Made by a program: the position numbers and the translations under genes. From Epiperipatus broadwayi (Eukaryota; Onychophora; Udeonychophora; Euonychophora; Peripatidae): a stretch of DNA of 64,000 nt. The notes below the pieces were generated by a model. It was not told the DNA's origin. It ran no database searches and saw only the letters and a program-made list of their open reading frames with translations. The stretch covers positions 1,178,001 through 1,242,000 of the forward strand of contig JAQFVV010000279.1 of the NCBI GenBank assembly GCA_028023455.1, read 5' to 3'. Below, in pieces: positions 1-13,327 of the stretch; the stretch's first letter is position 1; each line of letters opens with the position of its first letter.

Positions 1-510
1 AATAATAAACATAAACTAATTAATTACACTGAACCAAACTTTCAGAAAACACTTCCAGATTTGCACTGCTGAAGGTTCATTATTTATAACTTTTCACCTG
101 AATTCGAAGTCGACGAATGTTTTAGAATTATATATTTTTTTTTGTAAAAATAGTTAAAAGGTTAAGATTTACATAGTTAATTTAATAATGTAATTTATCA
201 AAAATAATAAGATATGAAACTAATTAAAATATAGTTAATAATAAAAAATATTATAAAGAAGTCACACTTTTTTATTTCTACATACTAAACTTTATTTTAA
301 AGTTTATAAAAATTATTAAAAAATAGATAAATGGTTATTTAAAAATAAACAATAAATTCAAAAAATTGAAATTTAAGGCAGTTAAAAACTGTTATTATTT
401 CAATAATTAAAATCAATTTTAAATTAGGTGGAAACAATTTTGCATTCAAATTCCAAATAAAAATATAAACTTTGTAAAATTAAAATTATTAAACCTGAAG
501 ATAACCTTCC

Positions 511-797
511 ATAAGGTGCTTTTTCTTAAATATTATAAATCTCTGTACACTTGCTGCCATTAAAAGTTAATAAACGTAAGTGAATCACTTAAGTTTAGAG
601 CATATTTTTATACCCACTAACTCTCACTTACCATGCTTAAATAAGGGCTTGAGTGTATTGTGTTCCTGATGTTATAATCAAATATTGAATTGTGTATAAC
701 AATACACTCTAAACTTAAGTGCTTCATTTAAGTTTTTTAAACTCTTACTAGAGAGTGTGTGTGTGAAGATTTATAATATTTAAGAAACAGTGCATTA
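511..797. repeat. Foldback (MITE-like) element
   Basis: Imperfect inverted repeat. The outer arm 523-542 (TTCTTAAATATTATAAATCT) is matched in reverse complement at 768-787. An inner arm 586-600 (CACTTAAGTTTAGAG) matches 708-721, and an innermost GAGTGTATTGT pairs with ACAATACACTC. The nested arms span most of the element and no ORF lies inside, which is what non-autonomous foldback DNA elements look like. No clear target-site duplication was found, so the family is unassigned. Confidence 0.5.
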
Positions 798-1699
798 TCA
801 GAGATTAACTTTTTCTTTAATAATTTCAAAATTTTTAGCACTATATAAAAAATAGATTTACATTTATAAAATTAATTAAGTTTTAATGAGATCATTAAAT
901 ATCTAACCTACACAGAATCTATTTAAAGTTTATGAAGAATGCTTTTTGAAAATATTTATTTGCATCAAACTTCATTTTTAAAATAATAAAATATAATAAC
1001 ACATAAAATTATTTGAGAACTATAAGACAAATGAATCAATATATAATATGTCATTTGTTCATAGATTCATACAGAATTTGGTATGAAAAAACATATTAAA
1101 AACAAACATACATCTATAAACATATTTTACTTTAATTCAACTTATATTGATGATAAGCTACCACTAAAATTATTAGTTATTTTTTTATTTATTCACAATG
1201 TTTCTTTTATTTTATTTGTTGTTTCATTTTGTGATATATGTAAATAATTTAAATCGATATGTGTATATAACATAAATAAATAAACATATGTCAATATGAA
1301 AATAATATGAATTTGTAGTTTATATTTTGTTCTATAATTAGTTAAATAATAAATGATGTATAAAAATGTCATGTTTAGTTATATTTATTTATTTATTTAA
1401 AAATATAATTCTATATAAATATAATAATTTTACCTATTTAACAATAAGAAAATTAAAAAAAATATTAATAAAAATGAGTAAATTAAACTTTATTTAAATA
1501 AATTATCATGTTTATATAACAAGTAAAATTAAAAATTTAAATTTATAAATTCAACATTTATATATTTTATAACTTTAATATTTATATTATAGATATTTGT
1601 GGATGATAGAATGTTCAATATTTTTTGAGTTTTAATGGTTTGAAACAATTTAATATATAGTATTAATAGATCAGTTCTAAGCCACTTATCTAAACAATG

Positions 1700-1700
<1 letters not shown>
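798..1700. other. AT-rich stretch, nothing recognised
   Basis: No long open frame, RNA gene or structured repeat is seen. The first 510 bases of the window are similar and hold no gene either. Confidence 0.5.

Positions 1701-1702
<2 letters not shown>

Positions 1703-1781
<79 letters not shown>
1703..1781. repeat. (AT)n microsatellite
   Basis: About 39 uninterrupted TA units, followed by TGTTTATATATGTGTGTG. Confidence 0.95.
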
Positions 1782-1784
<3 letters not shown>

Positions 1785-2776
1785 TATATATGTGTGTGTA
1801 TTAGAATATGTATTAATGACATAAGTAACTCTGAAAGTACTTTTGTATGTAATAAAATAACCATAATATAAAAAAAAAAATTATCAAAACTCCTGACTTG
1901 AGTTTGGATTTTTGATCAGAATCTGACACCAGCTGATGAGTATAATATACAACACTTTTAGGGACATATGTTATCTATGTATCTAAAATGAGTCTTCAAT
2001 ATTTTCTTCATAGGATTCGCAAGCTTTATGCTAATTATCCATAAACTCTATGACTAACACTTGAAATACCTGCCATTTATAATAACTGGTCAAATCAAAA
2101 AGCACTTGACTTAGTCCCGATTAAATATTATGGAATTAATATTCTAAACTTACAAATTTCACATAATAAATTGAACTCTAACAAAAATTAATAAACAAAC
2201 AAAATAAATTCTCTTATATATTAGTATCCAGATAATTTATCAGTATTTTCTTATTTCAAATCTCCAATAACTATTATTTCATTCATTGATATTTTATAAG
2301 ATTAAAAGGAGATATTTCACTTTCATATGCTAGTCAATAGATTTCTATTATATTTAACAGAAAACAATTAATAATCTCTATTTTTTGTATTAATATTATC
2401 AGCTTTATCTTTAAATTGGATTCTCCATTTAATATATATAAATCCATATTGAATTATTTCTTTTAAATAAAACAATAAGCAATATATATATTGATTATTT
2501 TTATTTTATATTCTATTTTAAATTGTTTCACAAGATTATATAGAAAAATAATCTGCAACATAATTTTATTATTCAATCTTCACAGAAATATGTCCAATGT
2601 TTATACATGATCATATTCTACAAATGTTAGTTATATAAACACAACATATATCATATTATTATGATCAATCATCGATTGATTTCAACTAATACCTAAGAAT
2701 TTAATGAATCTAAGAAGTAATTTTCCACATCACAAAGTCATAAGAACTATAATTCATTTATCACATATTTTAGGTA

Positions 2777-2786
2777 ATCTGCATTC

Positions 2787-2826
<40 letters not shown>

Positions 2827-2831
2827 TGCAG

Positions 2832-2893
<62 letters not shown>
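2777..2893. repeat. Compound (AT)n/(GT)n microsatellite with a hairpin
   Basis: A (TA)n run at about 2789-2822 is flanked by ATCTGCATTCAT on the left and its complement ATGAATGCAGAT on the right, so the tract can extrude as a hairpin with a 12-bp GC-containing base. A second (AT)n run and then (GT)n to 2893 follow. Confidence 0.85.
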
Positions 2894-2896
<3 letters not shown>

Positions 2897-2910
2897 TATA
2901 TAAGGTAATC

Positions 2911-3115
2911 AGATATATTTAAAAATTTTATCCACTTAGTAGCACTTTCGACTATCACCATTGTTTTTGTCAACTAACACTAAAAAGACTATGATGATAG
3001 TCGAAAAGCGCTTTAAGTGGAATTTTTTTTAAATATATCTGTTTACTGTATTTACAAACATTCAATTATATAATTATGTATATTGCTTTGAAGAAATACA
3101 GACCTCGAATTATAA
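2911..3115. repeat. Foldback element, family G copy 1
   Basis: Inverted repeat 2911-3040. AGATATATTTAAA on the left pairs with TTTAAATATATCT at 3028-3040, and the inner CACTTTCGACTATCA pairs with ATGATAGTCGAAAAG. The next ~75 bases (from GTTTACTGTATTTAC) recur, diverged, after a half-foldback at 43510-43682. The repeat family therefore includes this tail. No ORF. Confidence 0.5.
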
Positions 3116-3727
3116 TATTATTACATGCACAAAGATATAAATTAACCGGTTTTAAAATTGTTACTTCTACCTAAATGACCAATCATCACAAGATACTTTT
3201 TTATAATGATTAAATTTCTTTTACTATGTTTTATATTTCGTTAACTTCCAGAATGGTTTTAAAACATTTAATATTGTGATATTTTAACTGGGTCATTTTA
3301 TAATGGTGGCTTATAGATTTTTCTTCATTTATCAGTGTTAATTCAATCTCAATTCATGAACTAATTCAAATAAAACTATGTACATATCCATTAAATTGTA
3401 TGGATAAATGTATGAATTCATTGTGCATTTTACTTGGGTTGAATGCACTAAAAATCGTCTTAAATCATAGTTTAATAACCATATATGTTCAAAATAAACA
3501 GTGACAATATATTTGATTTTTTTTTTTAAATACACTAATCATTTTTTTTTAAAAACTTAAATTATTATACTTAAAATAAATTTTATTAATAATATTAATG
3601 TCAAATATGTATATAGATATGTATAGAAAGATAAACACTTGAATCTTGCTTAGATATTTACAAAAAAATGATATGAAATGTAAATTAAAGATAGGTCAAT
3701 GTATATGTAAACAAAGGGAGTAATTCG

Positions 3728-4045
3728 CCTTTCCCAGGCTATGAATTTAAAACCCTCTAAATGATGAACAAAAAATCAAGAATAGAATAAATCCATCTAT
3801 TATTGGTACCTCTGATGTTTATAAGCATACATGTATGTCAACATTATTAAGAATTCAGAATGAAATTAATTTATCAACCAGTTGGAATATGGCACTTAAA
3901 AGTTGTTAAACGCATAATTAATTATAAAAGACTGGAGACAGCGTCTTACTTTAACTCTTTGATTGTGATAATTAAACAATATATAATATATAAACCGTAA
4001 ATTATATGTAGTTCAATGTGCGTTTAAGTCATAGCCTGGAAAGGG
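3728..4045. repeat. Inverted-repeat-bounded segment
   Basis: Arms of about 24 bases (left 3728-3751 beginning CCTTTCCCAGGCTATGAA, right complement 4022-4045) bound a non-coding ~270-bp interior. The arms are among the few GC-containing stretches nearby. Compatible with terminal inverted repeats of a small DNA element; no target-site duplication was identified. Confidence 0.4.
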
Positions 4046-7000
4046 ATGATATAACAATTGATATAATAAACAAATTTTATTTCCATATTGATTTTGTTAC
4101 AAATTAAGTGAAATTGTTAATATTTAAATAAAACGATTTTAATTATATTTGGTATATATAACAAATAAAATAAAACATTGCTGGGAAAATGGTTATAGTG
4201 AAATTACATAGAACTAAAAGGGATTTGCTTTAGTAGATTGATTTAATTATTGTAATCGTTATAAAACTAGATTAAAGCTGCAACTTGATAACTAAATACT
4301 TTTCCTTTTAAAATAGTAAAAGAGATGGTACTCAAAATAATATAAATTTATCTAGGCAATTTGTTTATCTTACTTTATAAAAATGAATAAGAAATTTAAA
4401 TTTTAATGTAAAACAATATGCCACTATTGTCAAGCTTAAATTTTTTTTTGATAAAAATAAAGACATTTAAAAATAAATGCAATTGTTTACATAGTAAATG
4501 CATGGATACTCCTTCTTCTGGATAATAGGAAACTGTCTGTTCAACGGTTTAGAGTTTTTGAATTAGTCATGGTCACTATTATTCATAGAATAAAATAAAA
4601 GCACAATTTTCATTTTAATGTCTAAATCGTTATATGGTATTAAATTCATATCCAAATATTAATATGATACTTGTACTACTGATTAATAAATATCTGAGTG
4701 AATGAGTTGTTTTACACGTCATTATAAAGACTTTTGGACATTGTTAGATAATTTTAAAAAAAAATCATGTAATTATATTTACTTTTTTTATTGTACACAC
4801 AAGATGTAGCTTCAATTACATATTTTTTAAGTCCATTATTTGAAGGAAAATTTTTATTCACTGTAAATCATCATCATTTTTTTATTATGTTATTATTTTC
4901 CTATGTTCAGTACATTTTATTTATTGTATATGCTTTTTCATACACTTAAATAAAATTGAGTAGTCAAGATTTGTTAAGATGCAATATGTTTTATTCTAAT
5001 TTTGTTCTCGTTTATAACTAATGCTTACGTTTTTGTTTATCATAAAATTTATATATGCTTGGGACAAAAAATCTTAAAAGTATAAATGTGAATATGTTAT
5101 TTTTTGCCTGTCTAAAAATTATCAGTCATCTTCAATTAATACTGCTATGGTCCCATTTATAAATAAAAACCATGGCAAGGATTAAAACATCAGCAATCAA
5201 ATGCACTTTAACTTCTGCAGAATGTTTAATATTCTATAATGCCATCAGTAGGAAGAGATGTCATAACTTATAAAACATTATCATCTTTTAATCTTTTCAT
5301 TATAATAGCAAAGCTCTATTACAGAGTACATTTCTGAATAAGCTTTCCTCATTAAAATACGTCTATTCTTTTAATACTCATACTTTTAATTAATTTCACA
5401 AAATGTTTAGAATCCCTATCAAAGGACTGCAAATTCTATGTCAATGAAGTAAAAATTTTGAGAAATGTGTTAACATATTTCAACAAGAATTTTTAGATCT
5501 TAATGGAACTTTATGGATTGTAGGCAGATCATGAAGATTTGGGAATTTTTCTATAATATGAAATTAATTCAGTTTTATTTGATGTACTTAAAATCTTTGA
5601 TGTTTTCTCAGTAATGCTTGCAACATTGTTTTAGTAACTGGTATATACACTTTTGCCACTTTTTTCTATTGATCTGCAATAAAAACATTTATGTTGTTAC
5701 TATAATCTTGTTATTCATTACAATTATAACATTGGTTTTGTAAGCAGTAAGAATGATTATGCTTTTACCTAATTTGAATGACTTAATAGCTTATTTTATA
5801 TAAAAATGTTTAAGTTTTCATGTCTCTCAAGTATTCTTTTTACTCTTTATTGCAATTATACTACTTTTATAGAGACATTTTTTATTTGACTTGAATAATT
5901 GCTGTCATTGTATCAAATAAAAGAATATTAGACAGTATAATAGAAAAAAATAATTACTTTTTTAGCACATAAATGTTAAAATTTGTTAGATGTTTAGAAT
6001 GAAAATATTTAACTGATAAAGCAGGTATCTTATTTGGGATAGTATGACATTTGATATATCTATTTAGGATTGTACCTTTGTTCTTTTCATATTATTATTT
6101 TTTTCATGCAAGTTTGAACACGGTTTTCTTACTGCTTATAAAACTTTTATAAAATTTTCATAGGTAGGTTTATTTTAACCAAATAATTATTTGCAATGAA
6201 ATACAATATATAAACATGCATTAAATATAAGAATATTTATTAAAATATCATTGAATCATTATGATTTGCAATATTAGGATATGACCCTCTTCAAATCTGA
6301 GATTATTCTTCATACAAAATTAAATATCTTATTGCATTGACTATAACATTGTCACTGTATGTTCATCATACTTTTGTCTATGCAAATTAAATTTGTTCTG
6401 TTGTAAATATGTTAATATTTGTTTATAATTTGGTATCAATAAATATTTCTAATATAAAATAGGTTTTGAGATTTATTCTTTTTTTAATAAAGACTCTCTT
6501 GCTCTCTGATAAGTTTTCTAACTTGCTGGAAATAAATTAAAGAATTTAGTTACAAGCTTATGGAAATAATTTTATCAGATTTTAATTTACATAGGAAAGT
6601 TAATTGATTTTCTACTTTGGCTACTTTTTAGACATATTTTTATTTATGATGCCTAAAGTTTGATAAGTGCCAGTTCCATATTGAGTTCATAATGTTAATC
6701 TGAAAGTTTGTGAAGATAGTATTTAGGTTATAATTATATGTTAGTCTATTTCCATTATGTAATATAAATTGTTCAATGTTGATAAAAAATGACAAATTTT
6801 ATTTTATCCTTCCAAATACCACCAATTATAAGTATTAGCATCTACCACAATGTTTTGAATGATATATTTTTTCACCTTTCTTTAGATTTGTTGACATCAT
6901 CAACAACAGTATTAGTGACATAATCAAATCTGTGACATTTAGATCATGCATATTGAAATTATGTCAATGTTTCAACCAATAGACATTTTATACACTTATC

Positions 7001-8010
7001 TATTATAGTTCTCCTGTTTACCCATTTATTTTTTCAAGGGGAGATTAAAGAGTCATTCCAAATTTTATAAATTACTACACAAGTTTAAATTATGCACTTT
7101 CTTACCAGTATCATAAAATAAACTTTTATACTTTTTTTTTTGTGTATGTTTCCTCTCTGAAAAATATTTATGTCCTTTGTCAATCAAACACATGTTCATT
7201 GGTATTTATTTTTGTATTTCTAATTACCTATGTTCTATTAATTGATTTTAATAGCCTAGTTTCAACAATAAACATTGTTCCAGATTTACATTAACCTAAA
7301 AAATATCTACTTTGACCATATTTTTAGAAAATATTCTATTATTTGAATTATTTCATTCTTCAAGGATTTATTCGAAACACAATCCATTATATAGTATTAT
7401 TTAGCGTTGTGAAAAATTTTCTGAATAATCTTTTGATCTTATTTCATATTTTCAAAATGTCATAAATCATATGAACAAATTATTTTCAGTTTTTATATGT
7501 TATGAATGTGATCATTTGTCCCATTTTCGCACAAAACATTTTAAATAAAATCTACTCTAAATAAAATTAATGTTGTTGAAGTAGTTATTTTCTATAATTT
7601 ATTAACCTGTTTAAAGAAAGTAGCAGCACAATGTAATTTGTGCTGCATGTTAAAATTCACACTATCTTCTATCTAATATTTTATAATTGTGTATATTTTG
7701 TTTGACATCTGAGAATTCCCAAATATCCAAGCAAAATGTTTTAAAGCTGTATACTTTTTAGGAACTTATCATTCACACTAATATCTAAACTTTAATTTTG
7801 AACAGATTTATATACTATACTCAAAATAATACTTAACGTTTCTATAGATAATAATTTATTCTGGCAAAAATAAGAAATCCGATATCATGATTTTAAATTT
7901 AAAGTTAATAAGTTAGCTTGTTTTTACTGGGTTCAAATTAAATTCATACTAAAACATAAATAGATATATTTTTATTAAATGTTTTATTTACTGTGCACTA
8001 AATATTAAAA
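4046..8010. other. AT-rich stretch, nothing recognised
   Basis: No open frame longer than expected by chance at this composition, no microsatellite array and no strong inverted repeat were seen. Confidence 0.5.
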
Positions 8011-8029
8011 AAATAATAATTGTTTCTTC

Positions 8030-8190
8030 AAACACAATTGACGTTTTTAGATTTATCATGAAATATAAACAAGGAAAAGATAATGTCCAGAAGTCAATAA
8101 AATCAACTCCTTAGTTTTTAAAAAAATAAGAATTGATTTAATTAATTTCTGGAACCATTTGCTTTTATTTCAAGAACACTCAATGTAAAT
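8030..8190. repeat. Diverged dispersed repeat, family F copy 1
   Basis: The stretch from TTTTTAGATTT through TGATTTAATTAATTT to CTTTTATTTCA recurs in the same order and spacing, diverged, at about 17780-17930. Old repeat of unknown class, without coding content. Confidence 0.3.
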
Positions 8191-9503
8191 CAATATTTCT
8201 CCAACGTGAGCATGAGACTGGTCATAGATTTGATCTGACTAATGTAAAAATAGTTTGTGTTGAGAGAGACAATGAAAAGAAAAAAATGAAAAAGATGTAA
8301 ATAATTGAAAAAAGATGAAAATAATTGCTAAAGACCCTCAATTTATAAAAAAGAAACTAATGTTCCATTAACAAGAAAATAAAACATAAAAATGAGTTCA
8401 TTTAAATAATACATGAAATTGTAAAAGTGAGAACTGTGATCTGTGGACTAGTTAAGTGTTATGAATCTGACAGATAAATTCAAACGCATATTCCTTGTGT
8501 AATGTATAGTTCGAAATAAATACCTTTTCATGACACACATTTAATACATAGTCATAGATATTACACTTAACACAAAAAGTGAAATTTAATCTTAATAAAT
8601 TAATAAAATGGAGAAAAGTTATAATATAATACTCCCAACTTTTATACATTTAATCAAAAAAATATAATTTCGTATATCAAATACGATTAATGAGTTGGTC
8701 ACTTTTACTCATTGAAGTAATTACTTTTTGCTTTAAGCCATAATTTTTTTTTTTCAATAATTAAAATTGTAAAATAACATTTCACAAAAAAAAAAGTTTA
8801 AAATAGCTAAAATCATCTAAACCTTTTCTTATAAAAATTAAAATATTCTATAAAATTATCTTTTGGAGAAAAATAAGATAAGGAGAAAACAAAAATGCTT
8901 TCATGAAAAAACTAATAACTATTCATTACCATTAATTATTATTTGTTTAAAAAATATTTATAAATATTGATTCAATGTCATATTAAAATATTTTTTGCCA
9001 TGAATATAAATCTTGAGTCTTCTTTGATTGAAGAAATCTTCAGTTTCTTTCCTGTTGGCTTTTATGATTGAATTTAATCAAACAATTCTGTTTTTAACAA
9101 AAAGTTATCCTATTCATTTATCCTTTTGTAGATTTCAAATTCATTATAATAATTTCTACATTAATACTGATTTCAATGGTAATTCACATAGTTAAATTTA
9201 TCGAATTTTACCAAATTTTTAGGCTTCACACAGGCTGAATTTATCAATTTTATTAATCAATTAATTTTCAGATCAGGCTAATACACATAATAAGGCAGTT
9301 GTACCTTAGATAAAAAAAAAAAACAACATGTTTTTTTTTTTTTTTCAGGTTGCTACATGACTATTTTCCTTCTACATTTTTATTACAGGACAAATTACAT
9401 GGCAATAGTTACTGATGTTCAGTTTCTAGCTAAGATATAGAACATGGTTTTGCTCAAATCCATTTTAAAATGTTTTACTTAGTAGTGAGATGAGTCTTAC
9501 TTC

Positions 9504-9651
9504 AGTCTACTAAATTATATCTCACTGTTCTATTCACAGCAGAATTGCTGCTTTTGTTTTCTTCAACAGTTGAATCATAAAACATTGACATTTCTTTAGC
9601 CCACTTAGTAATAAGTTTTGGAACAATCCTGTATTTGTCTGATCTTATCTT
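9504..9651 (-). other. Possible exon-like open segment
   Basis: On the minus strand a GC-richer stretch is open for about 49 codons to a TGA. The residues are of ordinary protein composition (for example IVPKLITKWAKEMS and NRTVRYNLVD), and an AG dinucleotide at its 5' edge could be a splice acceptor. Open runs of this length are expected by chance many times in 64 kb, so only composition supports it. No family recognised. Confidence 0.15.
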
Positions 9652-10113
9652 ATATCACAAATGACCACATTAAACTCTTATCAACTGAGCCTATTTTTAC
9701 AAAAAGTTATTTTGCTATTTCCCTTTTTTATTAATCAAAAAAAAAAAAAATCATTCATAAAAAACATATGTAGTTAATTTTTTATTATGCCGAAAAGCAA
9801 GACAATACTTAAGGTTTCCTTGCATTTAAGCAAGATTGTCTTTTGTTTTGGAGAGAGATAAAAAGAAAAATAAAAATAAAATAAAGATTATTAATTAATT
9901 AAAATAAACTTTCTTATCAAAATGAAAAAAAAAAAAAAAACATTTATTTTTATTTTTATGTAGTTATATCTACTGTAATTATTTTTTAAAAAAAAATTGA
10001 AGTTAATCAATATAATACTATACTAAAATATTTATCTCAGTATTGAAATAAATAGTCTATTTATAAAGTGATAATAACATATGTAATTAATCAAAAAAGT
10101 GATATTTTTTTTT

Positions 10114-10610
10114 GTCATGCACTCTTCATAAATTTACATGCATTCATCCATAAGCATCAGGTTAAAAAACATATGTGGACTACTTATGCTTAAAGCTTAT
10201 AATTATATAAGCCAACCTTTGCTTATTGTGTTAAAATGGAAGCTTTAACTGTTTGTCTACCTGATATATATATTTTGACAAATTAATTATACAAACATAT
10301 TCATTATATAACAAGAGAGATAGAATCTCATTTTTAATCATCTGTAATTAGAAATAAATATTAAAATTTGAATTTTACTGTATTAAATAGTTTAAATATA
10401 AAATAATGACTATGTATGTAATTAACAGAGTAGAAAGATAAACCTTTGGTCATGCATTCTTCAGAAATTTGTATGCACCCACTTATAAACAAGGTTGACA
10501 TATACATCAATAAGCAATAATCCATAAATATTACACTTAGGCTTTTTAAACTGAAGATTATGGGTAAGCACATATAAAGTTTTGAAGAGTGCATGACTGA
10601 AGATTTATCT
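10114..10610. repeat. Foldback element (10436-10610) beside a related half-copy
   Basis: The segment 10436-10610 is an imperfect inverted repeat: AGATAAACC plus GGTCATGCATTCTTC on the left, GAAGAGTGCATGAC plus AGATTTATCT on the right. A third, related arm GTCATGCACTCTTCA lies at 10114-10128 and is the exact complement of 10583-10597. The cluster looks like one complete foldback element next to a truncated copy. The small open frames across it are by-products of the repeat. Confidence 0.5.
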
Positions 10611-11127
10611 CCCTTCTATATTCATTATTGTAGTTCTGCATTTTTATTTAAAACTGATAGATAATACTGAAGAGTGAGAATAAAAAAAAGTTTAATTTAT
10701 TTTATGCTTTTTCCTTTATTTTACCACTAACCCTTAATAAATTATGTTGAATTTTTATTATACAAAAATAATTTCAGGAATTCTCATATTATCATTTAAG
10801 TTATCAAAAACATTTAAATAAATAAATCCTTATTATTGTAAAAAAAAAAAAACATGAGGTAATTAAGGCTTATCATTTCCCCATTATAACTTTACTGGTT
10901 TAATTTAAGAACATGGCCAGAGTTGGACATTATCTACAATATTACAATATAAATAATGGTAAATATGCAAACAAACACAACAATAAAGTGTATATTAATG
11001 AAAGAAAGTTGATCAAATTCTAATAGCCATGCATATATAAATGTATACATCTTAGTCTTTCCAACTCAGTACAGCAAAATAAATAATAAATCAGAGCATC
11101 ATATCTCTAACAAATGTGTGAATAAAG

Positions 11128-11128
<1 letters not shown>
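10611..11128. other. AT-rich stretch, nothing recognised
   Basis: No gene or ordered repeat is visible between the foldback cluster and the next (AT)n array. Confidence 0.45.
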
Positions 11129-11129
<1 letters not shown>

Positions 11130-11189
<60 letters not shown>

Positions 11190-11190
11190 A
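11130..11190. repeat. (AT)n microsatellite
   Basis: Near-perfect TA dinucleotide run with one TAT interruption near its right end. Confidence 0.95.
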
Positions 11191-11394
11191 AATAATAATA
11201 TAATATAAAATCTAACCGTGCCCACCGTCGACTTCGTACCTCCACTTACAAATAAATAGATTACTATATTTAACATCACCGGATTCTAGCTCTAATAATT
11301 AAATATTATATTAAAAAATGTTTTACTAGCTCAAATTTCTTAAGAATTAACTTAGGTTCTGTTTAAAGTAAATTAACACAAAGATTTAATGTAT

Positions 11395-12200
11395 TCATGA
11401 GACGAGAAGTGGAAATACGAGTTGGCAAGGTAGATCACATTGAGTCAATATCCCACAGGATACCACCTCAATGGCATAAGAACACTATCCCCCTTTATAC
11501 TATTATTTCAAATAATAACTACATAGTATTCTTATGATTTTCGCAATGTCTACTTACTAAGACTCATTTAATAACTATAATATTAATTCTGTTATCTTTA
11601 ATAATAATAATCATCTAGCTCAATAAATTATAATCTCAGGTTCTTAATCTTTATTTATACTTCAACAAAATGCGGTAGCACATATGGTAAAGGATTTTAT
11701 GCCATATCTACTACACTGCAATTAATAACAATAATGATTACAATCTTTCTTACTTAATCAAATTGGTATAAATTTATTTTATTGCAAATTTATTACCATA
11801 ATAAATCAATCAATATCAATATCATATTTTGTCTTTAAACAATAAAGTAAACTAAGAAGTGGTAGTGTTTAGATAATCTGATAAATAAAGTAAGGGGCAA
11901 TTAATAGCATATAATTTATCAAAATATTAGGATAGTGGATTTAATTTATCAAAATATTAGGATAGTGGATTTATGACCAATAACTTAATGCAATTTTATA
12001 ATTACTTAATTATAAGAACATCAATAATAATTAAGATTAAACATATTTTTAGTTATCTTTTGTGCAAAATTTACTTCAGTGGTTGTGAAAACACTCTGTG
12101 AATTTCTACCATGATGTAGTGAAAACAATACCCAGACACAAGTTTTAATAAAACAAATTTAACAAAGTTTATTAACATCAAATAAATTTAAGTAAAAAAT
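11395..12200. repeat. Diverged dispersed repeat, family E copy 1
   Basis: Shares an ordered series of landmarks with 18205-19100: CATGAGAC, an ATTGAG...ATATCCCA block, CTCAATGGCATAAGAACA, a run of C, CTCNCAGGTTCTT, AAGGATTTT, AATTGGTA, and an AACAACTTTAACAAATTTATT-like end. Both copies have the same orientation, about 6.8 kb apart, and no ORF. Either an old dispersed element or decayed terminal repeats of something larger; divergence is too high to decide by eye. Confidence 0.45.
11911..11970. repeat. 30-bp tandem duplication
   Basis: AATTTATCAAAATATTAGGA followed by TAGTGGAT occurs twice back to back with period 30. The two copies differ only at the first base (A versus T). A recent local duplication inside repeat E copy 1. 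Confidence 0.9.
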
Positions 12201-13235
12201 AAAACAAATCTATTTACATCTTATTTACAACGGATATCCTTCTTTCCTTTCACATGACAAATGTTAATTCTACAATTTCGTACTTCTTTATAGTTAATCC
12301 AATCATTATACATTTTAAAAAAATTATTTTAGTTATTTTCTTTAGGTTTATCACACTATTTATTTGAACTACTTATGGATAACAACATTTTTTACCTTTT
12401 AAATATACTAAATTTACAATATTCTAAATTATTTTTGTGGATCAATATTTTATAACGTCACACTTTATAATCAATATGGTCTTAAAAAAAGAAAATTTAC
12501 ATTTCTTGTTACTTTAAACAAATTTCACAGCATACTATTAAATATTATTTATTAACTTTAATGTTTGCTCTCCCATGCTCAGATAAATTATAATGCGTTT
12601 TTTTTCATAAGCCATACTCCTGTATAATATTATAATGTGTTTAAATATCATCCTGTTACAATTTCAAATATATGATAATAATTATCGAGTGTTATAGTAT
12701 TTTTAAATATGCAATATTTATCTCTTTAAAATATAATTAATAATAAAAAGAGCGTGAAAATATATTTTAATATTTTGTATATTCTCATTTGATATACTTT
12801 TACAAACAATTATAGTTTATTTCTAAATTAAAATGATTCTATAACTTCTTCCATTATTTAGGACATCTGTATTTTTCTTTCAATGGTTATAATCTATTCT
12901 TAGTTAACTCTTAACTATTCTTATTCCAAGTAAAATCATAACATACTTTCTAAATTATCTATTGTTTTCCCTTCAATAAAACTTATCATATACGATGTAG
13001 TAGCACGAAATACAGATTAAGATAGCGAAAGATGTATATGATATTGGGAAGAAAGATGGATAACTTGTCTTCAATAATACTCTAAGAATGCATGGAACAG
13101 TGTGAACAGGTTCGACATGTATTGTCTATTAACCCTTAAGATAAGAAAATGATGTGGCAGCTATTTATTCAGCTTTACCAAACATCAATGCAACTCACAC
13201 GAAATATAAAATAACACTGTCCAAGACAACATGTG
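12201..13235. other. AT-rich stretch, nothing recognised
   Basis: No coding signal. GC content rises from about 13.0 kb, where a more complex block begins. Confidence 0.4.
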
Positions 13236-13327
13236 CATCAGTCGTAGGGCTACATTAACTATGCTGATTATCACCTATAAAACGAAATGTGGATCAGCCA
13301 TAGGGCTATATTAACTATGCTGATTCT
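13231..13327. repeat. 56-bp tandem duplication
   Basis: ATGTGCATCAGTCGTAGGGC at 13231 recurs as ATGTGGATCAGCCATAGGGC at 13287. Each is followed by TA[CT]ATTAACTATGCTGATT. Period 56, about 1.7 copies, with several substitutions, all in a GC-richer block. Confidence 0.8.

Noticed and set aside
8452-8649. 65-codon minus-strand open frame (also 3338-3535, 33140-33334, 58233-58418)
   Set aside because: At this A+T content open frames of 45-65 codons arise by chance many times in 64 kb, and the residues simply reflect base composition.
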